Below are positions 1 to 5,066 of a stretch of DNA of 6,540 bases, piece by piece. The stretch is from Dehalococcoidia bacterium. GTDB taxonomy: Bacteria > Chloroflexota > Dehalococcoidia > JAENJB01. A program made the position numbers and the translations under genes. The stretch covers positions 1 to 6,540 of the forward strand of contig JAENJB010000071.1 in the NCBI GenBank assembly GCA_016844565.1, in the 5' to 3' direction. Each line of letters starts with the position of its first letter. The first letter of the stretch is position 1. Below the pieces are notes generated by a model. That model worked only from the letters and a program-made list of their open reading frames with translations, made no database searches and had not been told where the DNA came from.

Positions 1-420
1 CGATGGTATCTGGGCGATGCAATCTATCTCTACCATCGCCTCATCCCAGAGTTGGGTAACCCCCACGCAGGTAGTGGCTGGAGAGTCCTGCCCCGAGGTC
101 TTGCTGCCCCAGAATTCGGGCCACTGCTGACAGCGCCAGGTCATCAGCGCCATGAACTCATGCACTCTAGTAGTAAAGATTCTGGCTTGCACCACGTCCT
201 TGTAGCTGGCGCCGGCAGCCGCGAGTGCCAGTCTGATATTCTCCATCACCTGGGCCACCTGCGCCTTCAGATCGTCCTTGCCCACCAGCTTGCCATTCTT
301 GTCTGCCGCGACCTGCCCGCCGAGAAAGACCAGGGTGCCACCGGTGACCACCGTGGCATGAGAGTAGGGTCCCAGGGGAACCATCATTCCTGCGGTCGGC
401 TGAACAACTTTCCTGGGCAT
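1..420 (-). CDS. Rid family (YjgF/YER057c/UK114) protein, deaminase-arginine-less type, 3' end cut by window
   Basis: The frame read leftward from the ATG at 420 stays open for 140 codons to the window edge. Family hallmarks are visible: GPYSHA at residues 17-22, FLGGQVA at 32-38, the helix QVMENIRLALAAAGASYKDVV at about 57-77 followed by an F-T-T strand, and a C-terminal P-A-x-T-x-V...MVEIDCIAQI block at 114-138. Rid proteins are small trimers. The RidA subgroup hydrolyses reactive enamine/imine intermediates made by PLP enzymes, using an arginine (Arg105 in E. coli RidA) that binds the substrate carboxylate. Here that position is Thr116; the partner glutamate (E120 in E. coli) is kept as Glu131, and the 15-residue spacing is the same, which supports the alignment. 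Imine deaminase activity is therefore unlikely, and the protein fits the less understood non-RidA Rid subgroups. At 140 residues it is already past the usual C-terminal motif, so little is missing. It lies 44 bases downstream of the VWA gene on the same strand, probably in one operon. Confidence 0.9.
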   Translation of the reverse strand, partial: MPRKVVQPTAGMMVPLGPYSHATVVTGGTLVFLGGQVAADKNGKLVGKDDLKAQVAQVMENIRLALAAAGASYKDVVQARIFTTRVHEFMALMTWRCQQWPEFWGSKTSGQDSPATTCVGVTQLWDEAMVEIDCIAQIPS

Positions 421-427
421 GACATTT

Positions 428-434
428 CTCCTTT
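428..434 (-). promoter_or_regulatory. Shine-Dalgarno site for the Rid gene
   Basis: Read on the minus strand the bases are AAAGGAG, ending 7 bases before the ATG at 420. An out-of-frame ATG at 425 lies too close to this site (2 bases), so the site selects 420 as the start. Having its own strong ribosome site suggests the Rid gene is translated independently of the VWA gene upstream. Confidence 0.75.
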
Positions 435-464
435 CCTGACTGCCTGACACTGCGAGGGGGGAGG

Positions 465-1712
465 TTATCCCCTCTCCTTCTTCACCCTGAGGTAGTCCTC
501 AAGCAACACCTGCCCCAGTTTCATTGGGGAGGTGAAGAAAACGCGACCGAGATTCTTCCTGGCCAGGAGAGAAGCCAGCTCCTTCAGCGGCGCCGCCCGG
601 TCAAGCATCACGATGTTAAGGGTAATGCCTTCCCGCCGGTATTCCAGTGCCTCCTCCAGCACACCCGCCATGGCACGATCGAAACCGATATACTTGCCCT
701 GTTCAGTGTTGGGCTCGGTATCCGTTATCAGATAGGCCTGCTTGTCCCCCTTCTCACTCCTCACCGATGTCCTGAAAGCGCGCAGGGCCGCCCTGATATC
801 GGTGCAACCGCCACTCAGCATGTCATTCAATATTCCCCAGGCCGGTATCTCCTTGGTTGTCTCGGAGAAAACAAATGTCTTGAGGGTGTCCTTCGGCTCC
901 CTCCTTATCAGCTCGGAAAGGGCCAGTGCGGTCTCCACTGCCGCCGAGAGCTTGTAGTCGCTCCTCATCGAACCGCTCTCGTCAATCAAGAGCCCAACAC
1001 ACAGCTTCGACTGGTGAGTCTCATCGAAGACCTGGAAATCCCCCACCTCGAGGTCTAGCCGTCCCTTCCTCTCCAGAGCAGTGAGGGCTGTCCTTTCCAC
1101 ATCTACCATAGCATAGTCATCCCCGATCTCGTAGGGACGCGAATAGGTCGTCAACTCGGACCCGAAACCAGTCCTGTCTTCGGTGTGGCAGCCCAGGTCC
1201 TTAGTGCTGAGGAGACCAAGAATCCTTTCGAGAGCATTGCTGGCCAGCTTGCGAGCCCCTTTGGACGTGATCTTGATTTCCCCCTTTTGAGTCTCGATGT
1301 ATCCCTCTTGCTCGAACTCCTTCAGCGTCTGGCGCACATCCTCGTCGCTTACTTCTTGAGACTTGGCTGTCAGTTGCCGGACATTCTCTTCCAGACCCTT
1401 GCGCGCCGAGTCATTGAGAATCTTCTCGGCGACCTCACTCGGGTCCTTCTTGTCCAGGACATCCTGACTGGCCTGATAGGAAAGCTGCTCCTCCCGTTTC
1501 TTCAACTCCTGGCGGTACTGGGCCAGCTTCTGTCGCTCCTGCTGCAATCGCTGCCGGGTGTGTTCAGCCGACCTCTCCCGGACAGAGCTATTGTTGTTGC
1601 GCAGAGTGCGGTTGACGACGTCAGAAACGGAGCGCTCGGAGGAAGAGGCCAGCTCCTTCAAGAACTCTGATTCCTGGCACTTCTTATCGCATCTGGTGCA
1701 AAGCTCGTTCAT
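465..1712 (-). CDS. ChlD-like VWA-domain protein with N-terminal cysteine motif and winged-helix-like middle
   Basis: The 415-residue protein has four visible parts. Residues 1-12 contain C5-x2-C8-x3-C12, a possible metal site. Residues about 45-80 are a charged R/Q/E-rich probable coiled coil. Residues about 120-165 read as a winged-helix-like segment (EDVRQTLKEFEQEGYI, then a short wing and ITSKGARKLA). Residues about 236-405 are a VWA domain with a full MIDAS: D244-x-S246-x-S248, T304 and D331. The linker with RPYEIGDDY...DVERTAL and the ending VFFTSPMKLGQVLLEDYLR match, from memory, a family of ChlD/CobT-type VWA proteins in Actinobacteria and Chloroflexota; unlike true ChlD there is no AAA domain in the same chain. 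By family analogy it should bind Mg2+ through the MIDAS and dock a client or the partner ATPase in the cytoplasm. Its ATG overlaps the stop of the AAA+ gene (ATGA), and its upstream ribosome site is poor, so translational coupling is likely. The client is unknown: metal chelation into a cofactor and MoxR-style protein activation are both possible. Confidence 0.93.
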   Translation of the reverse strand: MNELCTRCDKKCQESEFLKELASSSERSVSDVVNRTLRNNNSSVRERSAEHTRQRLQQERQKLAQYRQELKKREEQLSYQASQDVLDKKDPSEVAEKILNDSARKGLEENVRQLTAKSQEVSDEDVRQTLKEFEQEGYIETQKGEIKITSKGARKLASNALERILGLLSTKDLGCHTEDRTGFGSELTTYSRPYEIGDDYAMVDVERTALTALERKGRLDLEVGDFQVFDETHQSKLCVGLLIDESGSMRSDYKLSAAVETALALSELIRREPKDTLKTFVFSETTKEIPAWGILNDMLSGGCTDIRAALRAFRTSVRSEKGDKQAYLITDTEPNTEQGKYIGFDRAMAGVLEEALEYRREGITLNIVMLDRAAPLKELASLLARKNLGRVFFTSPMKLGQVLLEDYLRVKKERG

Positions 1713-3274
1713 CCTGCCCCCGCAAACTTCTTCGGACTGTAAAACCCTCTCACCTTGGCCTCCGCCAAAATCCCTTTGTGAACGGCCAGATTGGTCAGGA
1801 ACTCCAGGCAGGAGTAGTTGAACTCGGCCCGCTCCACGTCCGTGAACCGCTCCGGCTTATTGTAGATGAGCTTCTCCCGCTCGGGAATCAGCGCCGCGTT
1901 CACCCTGTCGCCCCACATCTTCCGGCAGCGCTCAATGGCTGTCTTGAGCTCTGCGGAGTTCGCCAGAGCTTCGTCGGGCACCGAGCCGGAAGCCAACACC
2001 CCGAGGGAGAAAAGCGACTCTATCTCGGCGACCGCTCGGCCATCCGTCCCGCCATCGAGGACGGAGACCTCCTTACCCATGTCTTCCAGGGCGTTCCACA
2101 GGAAGTCCTCGCTCAACTGGTCGCCGATTTGGAAGGTCTTTCTCGGGTTGTCGAAATCCACATACTCTGCCCGCAGGCCTACCCTGCCCCTTAAAGCAAG
2201 CCTCAGCCCAAGGAAAGCATGCCTCAGGCTGACCACTTTCCGGTTCTCCAGCTCAGCACTGGCATAGGTATGGTCGATGGACCTGTAGGTTGCTCGAATG
2301 CTGGGTTTCTTCTCCACCGAGGGGCAGATGCGGCTGTATCTCACGGCCTTATTCACCAGGTCCAGAATCCACCAGGGAGCAATAACCGTCCGATCCACAT
2401 CCAAATCTGCCGTGGGCAGAGCCGTCTCGCCTTCCGGCCCATCGCCAGGTTTGCGGAGACGGAACCGTTCCTTGAGCATTATCTCCCCTTCTACCTTCTC
2501 TTCGGGCAGGTCCATATATATCAGTTCCAACCTGTCCAGAAGAGGACGTGGTACCTCATTCACATGGGCAAACCCTTTCGGGTTACCGGTAGCGATGACA
2601 ATGAGGTCGAGGGGGTGCTCCCAGTTGTACTCCTCCAGAATGGCCTTCCGCTCCTCAAGAATCGGGTGAAAGAGGACCTGCACCTTGGTCCTGATGGCCG
2701 GTAGCTCGTCCACGAACAGAATCCCTCGATTGGCCTTGAAGACGCCTGTGCCGGTGAACACCTCGGGGTCGGCAGGGCTCCTGCCCTGCGCAATAGCCTG
2801 AATATCTTTCAGTCCGAGCACCTTAGCTTCGTTCGTGTACTCATTCCCCTGAATGCGCGAGAAGCGTCGCCAGCCGGGCACCAAGGTGATCCCGAACTCC
2901 CTGGCTGGATTCTTGCTCTTCGCGCAACGGGGGCAAAGCGACTCCCTCGGCCACTTTGGGTCATCGTTGTAGGAGCAGCCGCGGACAACCGGTATTTCTG
3001 GAAGAAGGTAGGTCAAGGAACGGGCCAATCTGGTCTTCCCGGTGCCTTCCTCCGAAACGAGATAGGGATGAGCGCCGGAGAGGATGGCGCGCGCCACATC
3101 GGCCTTCGTTTCCTGCCTCCCGTCTATGCCCGGCAGCACCTCCTGACCCTGTCTCACCCTCTGCAGTATCACCGCCCTGAGCTGCTGCACGATGGGCACC
3201 GGACGGTAGCCATCGAGGTTGAATCCCGGGGGTTCTTTCTGATAAGATTCCGCTTGAGGAATTTTACCTGCCAT
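1709..3274 (-). CDS. MoxR/Mg-chelatase ChlI-like AAA+ ATPase, partner of the VWA protein
   Basis: This 521-residue protein carries a whole AAA+ core. The Walker A is SEEGTGKT (74-81), with Ser in place of the usual first Gly. The Walker B is GILFVDEL (184-191, D189/E190). Sensor 1 is ATGNP (N231), an arginine-finger-like block is PRPLLDRLEL (R248), and a sensor-2-like arginine is R327, followed by a lid helix. Between Walker A and B lies an insert with C100, C114 and C117 (C-x13-C-P-R-C), possibly binding zinc or iron-sulfur. The region VLGLKDIQAIAQGR...DPEVFTGTG...ANRG (152-183) and the stretch LEERKAILEEYNWEHPLDLIVIA resemble the chelatase-type ATPases paired with ChlD-like VWA proteins. 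The C-terminal 150 or so residues match no domain I recognise. It probably forms an ATP-driven ring acting through the co-translated VWA protein in the cytoplasm. The start is preceded only by a weak GAGAGAGA purine run. It is not a close match to classical ChlI, and the substrate cannot be read from the sequence. Confidence 0.94.
   Translation of the reverse strand: MAGKIPQAESYQKEPPGFNLDGYRPVPIVQQLRAVILQRVRQGQEVLPGIDGRQETKADVARAILSGAHPYLVSEEGTGKTRLARSLTYLLPEIPVVRGCSYNDDPKWPRESLCPRCAKSKNPAREFGITLVPGWRRFSRIQGNEYTNEAKVLGLKDIQAIAQGRSPADPEVFTGTGVFKANRGILFVDELPAIRTKVQVLFHPILEERKAILEEYNWEHPLDLIVIATGNPKGFAHVNEVPRPLLDRLELIYMDLPEEKVEGEIMLKERFRLRKPGDGPEGETALPTADLDVDRTVIAPWWILDLVNKAVRYSRICPSVEKKPSIRATYRSIDHTYASAELENRKVVSLRHAFLGLRLALRGRVGLRAEYVDFDNPRKTFQIGDQLSEDFLWNALEDMGKEVSVLDGGTDGRAVAEIESLFSLGVLASGSVPDEALANSAELKTAIERCRKMWGDRVNAALIPEREKLIYNKPERFTDVERAEFNYSCLEFLTNLAVHKGILAEAKVRGFYSPKKFAGAG
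3219..3248 (+). promoter_or_regulatory. candidate sigma-70-type promoter for the divergent winged-helix gene
   Basis: TTGAAT at 3219-3224 (4 of 6 bases of the -35 consensus) is followed, after 18 bases, by TAAGAT at 3243-3248 (4 of 6 of the -10), with a TG extended -10 at 3240-3241. It would start transcription near 3255 and give a leader of about 45 bases. It lies inside the first codons of the oppositely oriented ATPase gene, because only 25 bases separate the two starts. The match is by eye and such matches occur by chance. Confidence 0.28.
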
Positions 3275-3299
3275 TCTCTCTCACCCGCATCACAAAAAT

Positions 3300-4001
3300 A
3301 TGTCCGACCGACCAACGATACTCAGAGTTCTCGAATTCCTCAGAGATAGTGGCACGGCCGCCAATATCCCTGATATTATCAACCGCGTGCAGGAGAGTCA
3401 AGAATACATAACCCCCGCCCTCGCCACACTGGTCGAGGATGACATTATCAGCTTCTCGGACGGAGTCTATTATTATACTCCTACGCCCAGAACCGAGCAA
3501 TTCTTCGGCAATCTCCTCGAAGTGTACCGCAGGGTCTCCCGAAGACCGGAGCAGGAGAACATCGTCCGTGGACTCCTTTCCCAGCTGCCGGCCCACTACC
3601 TGCTGCGTGCCGAGTCCATTTTTGAGGTGCTCGGCAGAGAGGGTATGGACCATGCGGAGGCCAGTGCATTGCTGCAGTTGGAAATCGATGCAGGCTATTT
3701 GAAGAGGGTGAAAGTCCTGTTCGCCGGGCCCAAGTATTTCAGCTGTCCGGTTTACATTCCCCCCTACTATGCCACCAATCTCGAGAGCATCAGCCCGGAG
3801 CAGTTTGACGCAGCCAGGCTGGACTGCCAGACGCACGGCATACCCTATTCAGAAGAAGACTACTTGATGGGCTGCTATCCTCCCGATGTGGCTGAGCCCG
3901 CCCGGGACTACCTCAAGAAGGAGAAGCGGGAGATAGTCGACTATCTCCGCAGCCAGTACCACAGCGACTGGTTCTGGTTCCGGCTGAGGCGCGGCTGGTG
4001 A
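3300..4001 (+). CDS. unrecognised protein with tandem winged-helix-like domains, divergent from the AAA+/VWA operon
   Basis: I do not recognise this 233-residue protein as a named family. Residues about 5-60 read as a winged helix: helix ILRVLEFLRDSG, helix IPDIINRVQ, recognition-like helix EYITPALATLVEDD, then a short wing IISFSDGVYYYTP. Residues about 85-145 may be a second one (helix IVRGLLSQLP, then EASALLQLEIDAGYLKRVKVLF). The rest (146-233) holds a CPVYIPPYY segment, scattered Cys (149, 176, 192) and a basic, tryptophan-rich tail. No signal peptide or membrane segment is visible. Its ATG is the only usable start in the open frame (a stop lies at 3255-3257 and no ATG/GTG/TTG lies between), and it has no Shine-Dalgarno sequence. 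The head-to-head layout with the ATPase gene suggests a regulator of that operon, or of itself, but a structural or adaptor role is equally open. The reading frame is convincing; the function is not known. Confidence 0.85.
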   Translation: MSDRPTILRVLEFLRDSGTAANIPDIINRVQESQEYITPALATLVEDDIISFSDGVYYYTPTPRTEQFFGNLLEVYRRVSRRPEQENIVRGLLSQLPAHYLLRAESIFEVLGREGMDHAEASALLQLEIDAGYLKRVKVLFAGPKYFSCPVYIPPYYATNLESISPEQFDAARLDCQTHGIPYSEEDYLMGCYPPDVAEPARDYLKKEKREIVDYLRSQYHSDWFWFRLRRGW

Positions 4002-4056
4002 TGCCGGGCTACAGTATTCTTTCTGAGACAGGCACGTTCCGGGGGTTGGTTTCTTC

Positions 4057-4157
4057 TGTCATTTTGAATTCGCGAAGCAGAATGAAGAATCCGCCCCGGT
4101 GTGAGGGAGGGAGTGGAATCTTCGGCCTTCGCCTTTGGTGGATGGCCGAATGGTGAC
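4057..4157. repeat. degenerate palindromic intergenic repeat (MITE-like), in the 191-base gap between two genes
   Basis: The gap 4002-4192 holds no convincing gene. Inside it, TGTCATTTTGAATTCGCGAA at 4057-4076 leads to GAAGAATCC at 4084-4092, and the right half has a near-complement GGAATCTTC at 4115-4123 and a degraded end near 4148-4157 (GAATGGTGAC). This layout, TGTCATT...GAAGAATC and its inverse, resembles short dispersed elements I recall from Chloroflexota and some other environmental bacterial genomes. The right half also has an exact 7-bp stem, TTCGGCC (4121-4127) with GGCCGAA (4144-4150), around a 16-base loop. The two arms match poorly overall, so it would be an old, decayed copy. 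Whether it acts as a terminator or promoter cannot be seen; there is no T-run after the stem. Confidence 0.5.
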
Positions 4158-4192
4158 GTTTTCTGGGAATCAACGAAAGGAGCCTGACAGAC

Positions 4193-5035
4193 ATGGTTAA
4201 GGCTATCGACTACATCAACTACTATGTCACCAGGGAGGGGAAGGAGGGTTTCGAGAAGTTTCATGAGCAGGAAGGGGTGGTGTGCAAGCTGTCCGCGGTG
4301 TACAGCGGCGGCGTTCCCTACACCCCTCCTGAGGCGATGATTGCCCAGATGGACGAGGCAGGCGTGGAGAAGGTCTTCCTCACGCGCCTGCTGATGTTTT
4401 CCTACATTCACAAGCGGCCGTTCGAGACGTGCACCACCAAGGAACTGGTGGAAGTGGTTGATAAGTACCCGAACAAGTTCTGCGGCTACGCAACCTATAA
4501 CCCCTTCCGCATCGGCGACAGCCTGAAGGAGTTGGAGATGCTGGTCAAGGAGCACAACTTCAAGGGTGCCTTCGTCCACATCTTTGGCTTCGACATACCG
4601 CTGGACGACAAGAAGATGTATCCTCTTTACGCCAAGTGCGCCGAGCTCGATGTCCCGGTAGTAATGCAGGTAGGCTATGTGCTGGAGGGAATGCCCAGCG
4701 AGCACGGGCGGCCCATGCTTCTTGACCGCATTGCCCTGGACTTCCCCCGCCTGAAGATCGTCGGCAGCCATACCGGCTATCCGTGGTGCGAAGAGCTTAT
4801 CGCCGTCTCCTACAAGTTCGACAATGTCTACTTCGGCGTCTCGGCGCATTTCCCCAAGTACCTGGACCCCTCGGTTATTCGTTTCATCAACACCAGGGGG
4901 CAGAACAAGGTGATCTTCGGCACCAACTCCATACCCTTCAAGCCCATGCTCCAGCAAATTGAGGAGTTGGGACTGAGGGAAGAGGCGAAGAACAAACTGC
5001 TCTACGAAAACGCGGCCAGGCTGTTCAAGCTGTGA
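4193..5035 (+). CDS. amidohydrolase-2 (ACMSD-like) TIM-barrel protein lacking most metal-site residues
   Basis: The 280-residue protein follows the amidohydrolase-2 (PF04909) pattern: an AID start on strand 1, AGVEKVFLT at 56-64, KFCGYATYNP at 95-104, FKGAFVHI at 123-130, PVVMQVG at 155-161, LKIVGSHTGYPW at 187-198, NVYFGVSA at 211-218, KVIFGTNSIPF at 239-249, and an ending of the type ENAARLF. Members are usually metal-dependent hydrolases or decarboxylases. Here the N-terminal D-x-H-x-H is D6-Y-I8-N-Y10, the strand-5 His is Q159, and the catalytic Asp of FGTD is N245; only D6 and H193 remain. A normal divalent-metal site is therefore improbable, and it may be a binding or scaffold protein or an enzyme of altered mechanism. 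A good ribosome site, GAAAGGAG (4175-4182), lies 10 bases before the ATG. The molybdopterin gene starts 31 bases after its stop, so the two are probably co-transcribed and linked in one pathway. It is cytoplasmic (no signal peptide). Confidence 0.92.
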   Translation: MVKAIDYINYYVTREGKEGFEKFHEQEGVVCKLSAVYSGGVPYTPPEAMIAQMDEAGVEKVFLTRLLMFSYIHKRPFETCTTKELVEVVDKYPNKFCGYATYNPFRIGDSLKELEMLVKEHNFKGAFVHIFGFDIPLDDKKMYPLYAKCAELDVPVVMQVGYVLEGMPSEHGRPMLLDRIALDFPRLKIVGSHTGYPWCEELIAVSYKFDNVYFGVSAHFPKYLDPSVIRFINTRGQNKVIFGTNSIPFKPMLQQIEELGLREEAKNKLLYENAARLFKL

Positions 5036-5055
5036 CACTCGGTCCGCAGACGAAC

Positions 5056-5062
5056 GGAGGAG
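5056..5062 (+). promoter_or_regulatory. Shine-Dalgarno site for the molybdopterin oxidoreductase
   Basis: GGAGGAG ends 4 bases before the ATG at 5067 and 13 bases before an in-frame ATG at 5076. Neither spacing is ideal; 5067 is the tighter choice and is used here, but 5076 would remove only three residues. Confidence 0.65.
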
Positions 5063-5066
5063 CTTT

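Noticed and set aside
52..447. 131-codon plus-strand frame at the left end
   Set aside because: The minus strand here encodes a clear Rid-family protein; the plus frame is its shadow.
454..474. GAGGGG/CCCCTC hairpin with a 9-base loop around the stop codon of the VWA gene, considered as a terminator
   Set aside because: The stem is only 6 bp and no T-run follows on either strand; the Rid gene on the same strand begins shortly after, so termination here is not supported.
3300..3370. Search for a minus-strand promoter of the ATPase operon within the start of the winged-helix gene
   Set aside because: Only isolated -10-like hexamers such as TATCGT and TATTTT were found, with no matching -35 at a proper distance.
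3264..3836. 190-codon minus-strand frame opposite the winged-helix gene and reaching into the ATPase start
   Set aside because: It would compete with the plus-strand gene, whose translation has coherent helix-turn-helix segments; the minus translation has none and no clear ribosome site.
4009..4194. 61-codon minus-strand frame in the intergenic gap
   Set aside because: It is made of the repeat sequence, has a low-complexity basic translation, and has no family resemblance.
3941..5038. 365-codon open frame on the minus strand opposite the amidohydrolase gene
   Set aside because: It is the antisense shadow of a GC-rich gene with a recognisable protein on the plus strand; its own translation shows no family pattern and it runs through the intergenic repeat.
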